8,585 nt of DNA from an uncultured Clostridia bacterium (GTDB lineage: Bacteria > Bacillota > Clostridia > Oscillospirales > Acutalibacteraceae), in contig CALDPI010000057.1 in assembly GCA_937912045.1 (NCBI GenBank), positions 1-8,585 on the forward strand, read 5' to 3'. This document shows positions 1 through 5,594 of the stretch, piece by piece; positions within the stretch are counted from its first letter, which is position 1, and each line of letters starts with the position of its first letter. The notes beneath the pieces were generated by a model. It was not told the origin of the DNA. It saw only the letters and a list, made by a program, of their open reading frames with translations, and ran no database searches. The position numbers and the translations under genes were made by a program.

Positions 1-1
1 C

Positions 2-169
2 AATGAAGGCGACAAGGTGAACCTGTCCGATAAGCTGGAGACCGAACTGAAGGATGTTGACCTCAAGTGGGAATCTTCTGACGATACCATCGCCAGCGTT
101 GACCAGAGCGGCAATGTTACCATCAACAAGGGCGGCACAGTCACCATCACCGCCACCCACAACGGCAAC
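2..169 (+). CDS. Bacterial Ig-like (BIG2) domain protein, internal fragment
   Basis: This is an open reading frame entering from the left edge with no start codon in the window. The visible residues contain the pattern LKWESSDDTIASVD, then SGNVT, then GGTVTITAT. This is the usual end of a BIG2 (invasin/intimin-type Ig-like) repeat: a W-x-SSD strand, an A-x-VD turn and a G-T-(V/A)-TITAT strand. Such domains occur in secreted or wall-attached surface proteins, where they act as spacers or adhesion modules. The GTG at 17 is an in-frame valine, not a credible start. The frame stays open to a stop at 362-364, but from about 170 onwards it reads the antisense of trxB and the protein character is lost, so the true fragment ends near 145-169. 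The full gene is not visible, so its size and anchoring cannot be judged. Confidence 0.7.
146..169. other. Probable chimeric junction between BIG2 gene and trxB
   Basis: Positions 146-169 read sensibly in both directions. On the plus strand they encode the TATHNGN end of a BIG2 strand. On the minus strand they encode the V-A-V-V-G-G-G-D start of the NADPH-binding fold of thioredoxin reductase. Left of 146 the trxB frame stays open but no longer resembles the family; right of about 170 the BIG2 frame becomes trxB antisense. Two unrelated genes on opposite strands thus meet at about 24 bases fitting both. A misassembly or amplification chimera is the simplest reading; a real rearrangement is possible. 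Confidence 0.65.
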
Positions 170-592
170 CTCTTTTCCGTTATAGAACGCGCCGTCACAA
201 ACGGCACAGAACGAGATGCCCTCGCCCACCAGCTTTTCCTCGCCCGCTATTCCGAGCATACGGTGACGGGCGCCGGTTGCGATAATTACCGCCTTGCATT
301 CAAACTCGCCGTCCTCGGTTACCACCGTTTTGGTGGTGCCTTCGCGGATTTCCAAAACCTTTGAAAGCTCAACCTCTGCGCCCTGTGACAGCACCTGGTC
401 AAGAAGCTTATCGGCAATGGCGTTTCCGCTCGTATCCGGAATGCCGGGGTAGTTTTCCACCCTCGGCGAATAGGTAATCTGTCCGCCGAAGGTAGCCTTT
501 TCAATTATCAGCACCGACTTGTTTGCGCGCAGTGCATAGAGCGCCGCGGTCAGTCCCGCAGGACCTCCGCCTACAATTATAATGTCATACAT
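146..592 (-). CDS. trxB: Thioredoxin reductase, N-terminal part (truncated)
   Basis: TrxB is an FAD flavoenzyme that uses NADPH to reduce thioredoxin-like proteins. The start is ATG at 592-590, only 2 bp after the nrdD stop and with just a weak GGA upstream, which suggests translational coupling to nrdD. Visible motifs are the FAD-binding VGGGPAGLTAA (residues 7-17), FGGQI (35-39), IIATGA (103-108), the redox-active CAVC (129-132) followed by DGAFYNGKEV, and the beginning of the second Rossmann fold VAVVGGG (142-148). The family is normally about 300-320 residues. Here about 149 are recognisable, after which the sequence switches to an unrelated plus-strand gene, so the NADPH domain and C-terminal FAD portion are missing from the window. 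Position directly behind an NrdD that carries its own redoxin implies that this reductase supplies electrons to ribonucleotide reduction, which is inference from context. Confidence 0.93.
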
Positions 593-594
593 AA

Positions 595-2961
595 TTACTG
601 TCCGAGATATTTTTTAATTTCCGAAACACCCGCGAGCTTCAAAACACCGTCGCCGTCGGGAACGATGAGGGTCGGAGCCTGTCTGATGCCGAACTCGTTT
701 GCGAGGTCGGGATTCTCGTTTGCAAGAACCTTTTCATATGTGAAGCCGGCCTTATCGAGCAAAGCACAGGCAATCTTGCAGTTGGGACAGGTTGCGGTTG
801 TGAAAAGAAGTGCGGTTGCAACGGTTGTTGCTACGCTCTTTTCCTCTTCACAGCAGGCGCAGGGCTCTGCGTGGCTCTTTGTGAGCTTGGACCTTCCAAC
901 GTCGTAAACCTTGCGGTCTTTATATTCCTGACTCTTTCCGTCGTTCCAGTTCTGAACAGGACGATAGTAGCCTGTGATACGGCTGTAAACCTCGGTTGTG
1001 GAGCCGCAGTCGGGGCACTTGAACTCCTCGCCTGCGATGTAGCCGTGGTTCTTACATACGGAATAGGTCGGGCTTATTGAATAGTACGGAAGTCTGTAAT
1101 TCTCTGCTATCTTGCGAACAAGGTTTGCGGTTGTGCGCCAGTCAGGCAAACGCTCGCCCAAGAATGCGTGGAAAACAGTACCCGATGTGTAAAGAGTGTG
1201 CAGCTCATCCTGCATATCGAGTGCGGTGAACACGTCCTCTGTAAAGCCAACCGGCAGGTGTGAAGAGTTGGTGTAGTAGGGAGTTGCACCCTCTGCGCCT
1301 GCGGTCTTAATGTCGGGATAGTGCTTTCTGTCGTGCTTGGCAAGACGGTATGAGGTGGATTCTGCAGGTGTTGCCTCGAGGTTGTAGAGGTCGCCGTACT
1401 CCTCCTGATAGTCAGAGAGCCTCTCACGCATATGGTTGAGAACGTCTTTTGAGAACTCCTGTGTTTCCTTATGTGTCATATCCTTGCCGAGCCATGCAGC
1501 GTTAAGTCCAACCTCGTTCATACCAACAAGACCGATGGTTGAGAAGTGGTTAGCAAAGGTTCCGAGGTAACGCTTGGTGTAAGGATAAAGTCCCTCGTCA
1601 AGAAGCTTTGTGATAACGGTGCGCTTAACGTGGAGAGAGCGAGCCGCAACGTCCATCAAATGGTCAAGACGCTGATAGAACTCCTCCGGTGTTTTGGAGA
1701 GATATGCAATTCTCGGCATATTGATTGTAACAACGCCGACAGAGCCTGTGCTCTCGCCGCTGCCGAAGAAGCCGCCCGACTTTTTGCGAAGCTCGCGCAG
1801 GTCAAGACGAAGTCTGCAGCACATTGAACGTACATCCGACGGCTCCATATCACTGTTGATGTAGTTGGAGAAGTAGGGTGTGCCGTATTTTGCGGTCATC
1901 TCAAACAGAAGCTTGTTGTTCTGGGTTTCGGACCAGTCGAAATCTCTTGTGATGGAATATGTCGGAATCGGATATTGGAAGCCGCGGCCGTTGGCGTCGC
2001 CTTCAATCATAATTTCGATAAACGCTCTGTTTATCATATCCATTTCGGCCTTGCAGTCCTTATACTTGAAGTCCATCTCCTTGCCGCCGACAATAGCGTT
2101 GAGCTCTGCAAGGTCGGCAGGAACGGTCCAGTCAAGTGTGATGTTGGAGAACGGAGCCTGTGTTCCCCAGCGGGACGGTGTGTTAACGCCGTATACAAAC
2201 GATTCGATGCACTTCTTAACCTGGTCATAGGACAGGTTGTCCACCTTTACAAACGGTGCAAGATAGGTATCAAATGACGAGAAGGCCTGTGCACCTGCCC
2301 ATTCGTTCTGCATAATGCCGAGGAAGTTAACCATCTGGTTGCAAAGTGTTGCCAAATGGCTTGCAGGAGCTGAGGTGATTTTGCCCGAAACGCCGCCGAG
2401 GCCTTCCTGGATTAGCTGCTTTAACGACCAGCCTGCGCAGTAGCCTGTCAGCATTGAGAGGTCGTGCAGGTGCAAATCGCCGTTTCTGTGTGCTTCGGCA
2501 ATTTCTTCATCATAGATTTCAGACAGCCAATAGTTTGCCGTGATTGCGCCCGAGTTGCTGAGGATTAATCCGCCGACAGAATATGTAACGGTGGAATTTT
2601 CCTTAACGCGCCAGTCGGTGATGTTAACGTAGCTGTTAACAATGTCCTTATAATCAAGGAACGTGTTTTTGATGTTTCTGATTTTCTCTCTCTGCTTACG
2701 ATAGAGAATGTATGCCTTTGCAACATCGTCATAGCCCGATTTAATGAGTACGGTTTCAACGCTGTCCTGAATCTTTTCAACAGCAATTTTGCCGTCCTTA
2801 ATCTGCGGCTCATAGTCTGCGGTTACCTTGAGCGCCAAAAAGTCGATAATATCTTTATTATACTCGCGCTCGCATGCGTCAAACGCTTTTTCAATCGCCT
2901 TTGCGATTTTACTGAGGTCAAATTCGACGGTTGCGCCGTCACGTTTGATTACTTCATACAT
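595..2961 (-). CDS. nrdD: Anaerobic ribonucleoside-triphosphate reductase with fused C-terminal redoxin
   Basis: This class III ribonucleotide reductase (788 aa) converts ribonucleoside triphosphates to deoxy forms by glycyl-radical chemistry and is oxygen sensitive. Residues 3-95 form an ATP-cone allosteric domain (VIKRDGATVEFD). The catalytic barrel follows, with C175 in GYCAGWS and the C381-C382 pair as probable active-site cysteines, PIPTYS at 331-336 and SVGVVTINMPR at 407-417. A metal site probably uses C636, C649 and C652, perhaps with H639. The glycyl radical is G664 in SRITGYY. Unusually, the chain continues past the normal end with CACC (701-704) and then a thioredoxin/glutaredoxin-like domain (about 709-788) with CPNC (725-728) and the cis-proline-type QAPT (761-764). 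The ATG at 2961 has AGGGGG (2971-2976) nine bases upstream. trxB follows by 2 bp and nrdG lies 87 bp upstream. Family assignment is certain; the redoxin being its reductant is inference. Confidence 0.97.
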   Translation of the reverse strand: MYEVIKRDGATVEFDLSKIAKAIEKAFDACEREYNKDIIDFLALKVTADYEPQIKDGKIAVEKIQDSVETVLIKSGYDDVAKAYILYRKQREKIRNIKNTFLDYKDIVNSYVNITDWRVKENSTVTYSVGGLILSNSGAITANYWLSEIYDEEIAEAHRNGDLHLHDLSMLTGYCAGWSLKQLIQEGLGGVSGKITSAPASHLATLCNQMVNFLGIMQNEWAGAQAFSSFDTYLAPFVKVDNLSYDQVKKCIESFVYGVNTPSRWGTQAPFSNITLDWTVPADLAELNAIVGGKEMDFKYKDCKAEMDMINRAFIEIMIEGDANGRGFQYPIPTYSITRDFDWSETQNNKLLFEMTAKYGTPYFSNYINSDMEPSDVRSMCCRLRLDLRELRKKSGGFFGSGESTGSVGVVTINMPRIAYLSKTPEEFYQRLDHLMDVAARSLHVKRTVITKLLDEGLYPYTKRYLGTFANHFSTIGLVGMNEVGLNAAWLGKDMTHKETQEFSKDVLNHMRERLSDYQEEYGDLYNLEATPAESTSYRLAKHDRKHYPDIKTAGAEGATPYYTNSSHLPVGFTEDVFTALDMQDELHTLYTSGTVFHAFLGERLPDWRTTANLVRKIAENYRLPYYSISPTYSVCKNHGYIAGEEFKCPDCGSTTEVYSRITGYYRPVQNWNDGKSQEYKDRKVYDVGRSKLTKSHAEPCACCEEEKSVATTVATALLFTTATCPNCKIACALLDKAGFTYEKVLANENPDLANEFGIRQAPTLIVPDGDGVLKLAGVSEIKKYLGQ

Positions 2962-2983
2962 TTACCTTTTCCCCCTAATATAA

Positions 2984-3034
2984 ATTTGTGCTTGAACATA
3001 GTACCATATAATGAGTACTATGTCAAGCACAAAT
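2984..3034. repeat. Near-perfect inverted repeat over the nrdD promoter
   Basis: The left arm TTTGTGCTTGAACATAGTAC (2985-3004) and the right arm GTACTATGTCAAGCACAAA (3015-3033) are reverse complements except for one extra A in the left arm, with a 10-base centre and one further A-T pair outside. The minus-strand -35 lies in the right arm and the -10 in the left arm, so a dimeric protein bound here would block RNA polymerase; an operator is the favoured reading. No T-run follows on either strand, so it is not a standard terminator. Transcripts reading through from nrdG would carry the whole hairpin just ahead of the nrdD ribosome site. The flanks TAATATA (2976-2982) and TACTATA (3034-3040) match at 6 of 7 bases, so a small insertion element cannot be excluded. 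Confidence 0.8.
2998..3026 (-). promoter_or_regulatory. nrdD promoter (sigma-A type)
   Basis: Read on the minus strand, TTGACA (3026-3021) and TACTAT (3003-2998) are separated by exactly 17 bases. The start of transcription would fall near 2991, giving a leader of about 30 bases with the AGGGGG ribosome site. The promoter gives nrdD and trxB expression independent of nrdG, and both hexamers lie within the arms of the inverted repeat. Confidence 0.75.
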
Positions 3035-3048
3035 ACTATATCTTGTAT

Positions 3049-3741
3049 TTAGATTCCACGCAATTCTACCTTTTCTACAAAATGCGACAACGCCTCTTGT
3101 GCTTGTTTCATAAAGTCCTTTGCGGGCGCCGAAAGCCCCTCTCCTATAAGGTCGCCCGAGTCAACAAAGCCCTGCAAGAAATAACGTTTTGCACCTTTTA
3201 TCCACTCGGCCGCGGCGGTGAGCGATTCCATACTGTGCAGCTCCTTTACGACGGTGGTGCGAAACTCATAATCTACCGCGCCGCCAAGCAAAAAGTCTTT
3301 ACTTTCCGTAACCGCAGACAAATCCAGTGTCGGAACGCCGCAGGTTTTCGGATATTCTTCGGGCGAATTTTTTATGTCCATTGCGACGTAATCAAGAAGT
3401 CCTGCTTTCACCAGCGCTTTAAGCTTTTCGGGGTAAAAGCCGTTTGTATCAAGCTTTACCTCATATCCCATTGCCTTGATTTTTCTTATAAAATCCTCTA
3501 TATCCGGCTGGAGCAGCGGCTCGCCCCCCGTTATGCAAACGCCGTCCAAAAGGCCGACCCTTTTTTCTAAATACGCAAGCACCTCGGCTTCGGCAATTTC
3601 GTCCTGCTTGCTTGGATGTGTGACAAGACGCGCGTTATGACAAAAAGGGCAGCGCAGGTTGCAGCCGCTTGTGAAAACGGTGCAGGCAACACGTCCCGGG
3701 AAATCGAGCATTGTCATTTTTTGGAATCCGTTAATTTTCAT
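3049..3741 (-). CDS. nrdG: Anaerobic ribonucleotide reductase activating protein (radical SAM)
   Basis: NrdG cleaves S-adenosylmethionine with a [4Fe-4S] cluster and abstracts a hydrogen from the NrdD glycine to form the glycyl radical. The radical-SAM signature is CNLRCPFC (C27, C31, C34), and the SAM-contacting ITGGEPLL motif spans 70-77. The start is set at ATG 3741-3739 because GAGGTGG (3751-3745) sits immediately upstream. A longer in-frame opening to 3798 lacks a ribosome site and overlaps the promoter. The resulting 230 residues match the longer clostridial 'NrdG2' form rather than the roughly 155-residue enterobacterial NrdG. The opening NGFQKMTMLDFPGRVACTVFT is typical of that subgroup. 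It is transcribed in the same direction as nrdD, 87 bp ahead of it, with a separate promoter for each gene. Confidence 0.95.
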   Translation of the reverse strand: MKINGFQKMTMLDFPGRVACTVFTSGCNLRCPFCHNARLVTHPSKQDEIAEAEVLAYLEKRVGLLDGVCITGGEPLLQPDIEDFIRKIKAMGYEVKLDTNGFYPEKLKALVKAGLLDYVAMDIKNSPEEYPKTCGVPTLDLSAVTESKDFLLGGAVDYEFRTTVVKELHSMESLTAAAEWIKGAKRYFLQGFVDSGDLIGEGLSAPAKDFMKQAQEALSHFVEKVELRGI

Positions 3742-3769
3742 ATTCCACCTCACAAAGTTCTTCTTTCTA

Positions 3770-3798
3770 ATTGTATCACACTTTCCGTCCGTTCTCAA
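3770..3798 (-). promoter_or_regulatory. nrdG promoter
   Basis: On the minus strand TTGAGA (3798-3793) and TACAAT (3775-3770) are 17 bases apart, about 28 bp ahead of the nrdG start. It is back to back with the promoter of the SPFH gene: the two -35 boxes are only 10 bp apart, so the genes could influence each other's transcription. Confidence 0.7.
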
Positions 3799-3808
3799 TC
3801 GGTTTATA

Positions 3809-3837
3809 TTGACAAAGGACGTATTTTTTTATAAAAT
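3809..3837 (+). promoter_or_regulatory. Promoter of the SPFH/band-7 gene
   Basis: TTGACA (3809-3814) and TAAAAT (3832-3837) are separated by 17 bases. The ribosome site AGGGAGG (3853-3859) and the ATG at 3867 follow at normal distances. Confidence 0.75.
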
Positions 3838-3866
3838 TTAAATAGACTATATAGGGAGGTTTTTAT

Positions 3867-4808
3867 ATGTGGTTAATAATTTTTGCTGTGGTAGTTCTTA
3901 TCATCTTTGCAAACGTAAGAATCGTGCCGCAGGCAACCGAATTCGTAATTGAGCTTTTGGGCAAATACCGTACAACCTGGACGGCAGGCATACACGTTAA
4001 AATTCCGCTTCTTGAGCGCGTTGCAAAGCGCATCACCTTAAAGGAGCAGGTTATTGACTCGCCGCCGCAGCCCGTTATCACCAAGGACAACGTTACAATG
4101 CAGATTGACACCGTTGTGTTCTTCCGCATTTTTGATGCAAAGCTGTTTGCATACGGCGTTGTAAACCCCATCAACGCGCTGGAAAATCTCACCGCCACAA
4201 CACTTCGTAACATCGTTGGCGAGTTGGAGCTTGACAGCACCCTGACCTCGCGCGACACCATCAACGGCAAGATGACCGCCATTTTGGACGACGCAACAGA
4301 CCAGTGGGGCATCAAGGTTACACGCGTGGAGCTTAAAAACATCATTCCGCCAAAGGAAATCCAGCAGGCGATGGAAAAGCAGATGAAGGCAGAGCGTGAC
4401 CGCCGCGAAACACTGTTACAGGCAGAGGGACACAAGGCAGCCGCCATCACCCGTGCAGAAGGTGACAAGCAGGCACTTATTCTCGCCGCAGAGGGCGAAC
4501 GTGACGCACGCATTGCACGTGCAGAGGGTGAAGCACAAGCACTTCTCCTCGCCAAAAAGGCCGAGGCCGACGGCATTCGCGCTATAATTGAGGCAAAACC
4601 CGATGCCGCTGTGCTCGAGCTCAAGCGTTATGAGGCGCTTGTTAAAATGGCAGACGGACAGGCGGCAAAAATCATTGTTCCGACCGACGTGGTTGAGGCA
4701 ACCAAAAAGGACGTTATGTTCAGCGAGGCAACGGGACTGGGCGATGCCACCGACAAAGGCGTTCCCGAAAAGGCTCCCGCTAAAAAGCCTGACGTATGCT
4801 GTGAATAA
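3867..4808 (+). CDS. SPFH/band-7 (stomatin, paraslipin-like) membrane protein
   Basis: This 313-residue protein starts with a single hydrophobic helix (WLIIFAVVVLIIFA, residues 2-15) that should anchor it in the membrane. The SPFH domain follows at about 18-165 (RIVPQATEFVIELLGKY, then VITKDNVTMQIDTVVFFRI, then GIKVTRVELKNIIPP). A charged, alanine-rich coiled coil then runs through four 11-residue units, and the tail ends in KKPDVCCE. Family members form large ring-like membrane assemblies, often partnering with FtsH-type proteases or NfeD proteins; no nfeD gene lies beside it here. The gene is monocistronic, with its own promoter and terminator, and is divergent from nrdG. The start is supported by AGGGAGG at 3853-3859. 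The two cysteines in the last three residues are an oddity of unknown meaning. Family assignment is secure; the cellular role is not. Confidence 0.93.
   Translation: MWLIIFAVVVLIIFANVRIVPQATEFVIELLGKYRTTWTAGIHVKIPLLERVAKRITLKEQVIDSPPQPVITKDNVTMQIDTVVFFRIFDAKLFAYGVVNPINALENLTATTLRNIVGELELDSTLTSRDTINGKMTAILDDATDQWGIKVTRVELKNIIPPKEIQQAMEKQMKAERDRRETLLQAEGHKAAAITRAEGDKQALILAAEGERDARIARAEGEAQALLLAKKAEADGIRAIIEAKPDAAVLELKRYEALVKMADGQAAKIIVPTDVVEATKKDVMFSEATGLGDATDKGVPEKAPAKKPDVCCE
4422..4553 (+). repeat. Four tandem 11-residue repeats encoded in the SPFH gene
   Basis: Residues 186-229 divide into four units of eleven: AEGHKAAAITR, AEGDKQALILA, AEGERDARIAR and AEGEAQALLLA. AEG opens each unit. Eleven-residue (hendecad) periodicity favours an almost straight, slightly right-handed coiled coil. 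Repeats of this kind are common in the stalk of SPFH proteins. Confidence 0.85.
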
Positions 4809-4815
4809 TGAACAC

Positions 4816-4844
4816 AAAAACCGCAGTTTTAAACTGCGGTTTTT
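4816..4844. terminator. Bidirectional rho-independent terminator
   Basis: CCGCAGTTT and AAACTGCGG form a perfect 9-bp palindrome around one base (4821-4839), flanked by five A (4816-4820) and a T-run (4840-4844). It can end the SPFH transcript on the plus strand and the small convergent gene (stop near 4939) on the minus strand. From here to 4938 I see only AT-rich sequence. Confidence 0.9.
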
Positions 4845-4938
4845 ATGTCGTCCTATCAACTGTTTTTTGTAACAATAATTCTAAATTTATCTTCACCTAA
4901 CATATACTCCAAACAACTATAAATCGTATCTTTGCAGT

Positions 4939-5268
4939 CTATATTGTTCTATCTGTAACACTAACCTCTGTAATAATGTCACGCAAGCGGTCTCCGTCTA
5001 TCATCGCCTCTAATACTTCGTCAGGCGTTTTAAATACAATCTCTCTATCAGGGTCATATTCGGTATGGCTTATTACGTTATAATACTTATCTCCCTTTTT
5101 ATAACAACCCTCGCTGAAAGCAATGCCGTCTTCGCGACATGCATCAATAGCATACATTTTATTTTTCCAAACAAAACATATTTCTGCGCCACTGATTATG
5201 CTCCACTTAAAATCACTTATAGATTCAAATTTTGTTGGTCCATATGAAATTATAGATTTGTTTTCCAT
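4939..5268 (-). CDS. Small protein of unknown function (109 aa)
   Basis: I do not recognise this protein. The ATG at 5268-5266 is chosen because AAGGA (5282-5278) lies nine bases upstream and a strong promoter (5354-5382) would start transcription at about 5347. The frame stays open further upstream to a TGA at 5505-5503, but that part spans the promoter, has only a TTG without a ribosome site near 5430, and reads as cysteine- and phenylalanine-rich nonsense. The product has no signal peptide or membrane helix. It is a mixed alpha/beta-looking acidic protein with FKWSIISGAEICFVWKNKMYAID near the start and FKTPDEVLEAMIDGDRLRDI near the end, closing with VSVTDRTI. The layout, a strand-rich half followed by a short helical 'D-G-x-x-L-R-(D/E)-I' tail, resembles small orphan or immunity-type proteins of Firmicutes by impression only. 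It is monocistronic and convergent with the SPFH gene. Confidence 0.72.
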   Translation of the reverse strand: MENKSIISYGPTKFESISDFKWSIISGAEICFVWKNKMYAIDACREDGIAFSEGCYKKGDKYYNVISHTEYDPDREIVFKTPDEVLEAMIDGDRLRDIITEVSVTDRTI

Positions 5269-5353
5269 CGATGTGTTTCCTTTATAATATTTAAATTCCG
5301 AAATCCGTCCGTCAACGTAATTGATTGCAGGCTGAACATATCCTTGTTTTTTA

Positions 5354-5382
5354 ATTATATCACAACAGTCGCTTTGCGGCAA
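5354..5382 (-). promoter_or_regulatory. Promoter of the small unknown gene, extended -10
   Basis: On the minus strand TTGCCG (5382-5377) and the perfect TATAAT (5359-5354) are 17 bases apart, and TGA precedes the -10 (an extended -10 element, TGnTATAAT). The leader would be about 79 bases to the ATG at 5268. The promoter fixes that start, because the longer frame would have to be transcribed from further upstream. Confidence 0.72.
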
Positions 5383-5423
5383 TCGCCCGCTTGTATATTT
5401 AAACGATTTTTGTCTCAGTGATG

Positions 5424-5438
5424 CAATCAAATTGATTG
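5424..5438. repeat. Perfect 7-1-7 palindrome, possible operator
   Basis: CAATCAA (5424-5430), one central A, and TTGATTG (5432-5438) form an uninterrupted palindrome. It lies 41 bp upstream of the -35 of the small gene and about 97 bp upstream of the flippase -35. Size and symmetry fit a dimeric regulator site, but no match to a named motif is claimed. Confidence 0.4.
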
Positions 5439-5534
5439 TACAAAAACATGCAACTTTTATGCAACAAACAAAAACTTTATTTTTGCTGTAATTTGTATAA
5501 ACTCACATAAGAATACAAACAATTACGTTTTTAC

Positions 5535-5563
5535 TTGATATGAAAGCAAAATACATATATAAT
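5535..5563 (+). promoter_or_regulatory. Promoter of the flippase gene
   Basis: TTGATA (5535-5540) and TATAAT (5558-5563) are separated by 17 bases. A strong ribosome site, AAGGAGAG (5581-5588), follows, six bases before the ATG at 5595. Confidence 0.8.
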
Positions 5564-5594
5564 ATGTATAGCATTTAAGAAAGGAGAGAGCCTT

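Larger units (their letters stand above)
5269..5594. other. 326-bp AT-rich intergenic region with two divergent promoters
   Basis: No gene is supported here. The region holds the leader and promoter of the small minus-strand gene, a perfect 7-1-7 palindrome (5424-5438), two direct copies of ATGCAAC (5448-5454 and 5459-5465), and the promoter and ribosome site of the flippase gene. The 5466-5534 stretch is A/T-rich with nothing else recognisable. Confidence 0.7.

Noticed and set aside
17..364. A continuous 115-residue plus-strand reading frame
   Set aside because: Only the part before about 170 looks like protein (BIG2); the rest is the antisense of trxB, so it is a product of the junction.
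2984..3034. The nrdD inverted repeat as a rho-independent terminator for nrdG
   Set aside because: No T-run follows the hairpin on the minus strand; the next bases are mixed A/T and then the ribosome site.
3029..3046. Possible NrdR box upstream of the nrdD -35
   Set aside because: Only the outer four base pairs are symmetrical and the match to the 16-bp NrdR consensus is about 11 of 16, too weak to call.
2986..3570. Plus-strand 194-residue reading frame opposite nrdG
   Set aside because: It lies antisense to a well-supported radical SAM gene and resembles no protein family.
3742..3798. Longer NrdG start at 3798
   Set aside because: It would add 19 residues not typical of the family and overlap the promoter; the ATG at 3741 follows GAGGTGG directly.
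3863..4624. Long minus-strand reading frame opposite the SPFH gene
   Set aside because: It is a shadow of the biased codon use in the alanine-rich SPFH gene; it is serine/alanine-rich and lacks a ribosome site or family resemblance.
5269..5430. N-terminal extension of the small unknown protein from a TTG near 5430
   Set aside because: There is no ribosome site, the stretch contains a strong promoter on the same strand, and the ATG at 5268 has AAGGA upstream.
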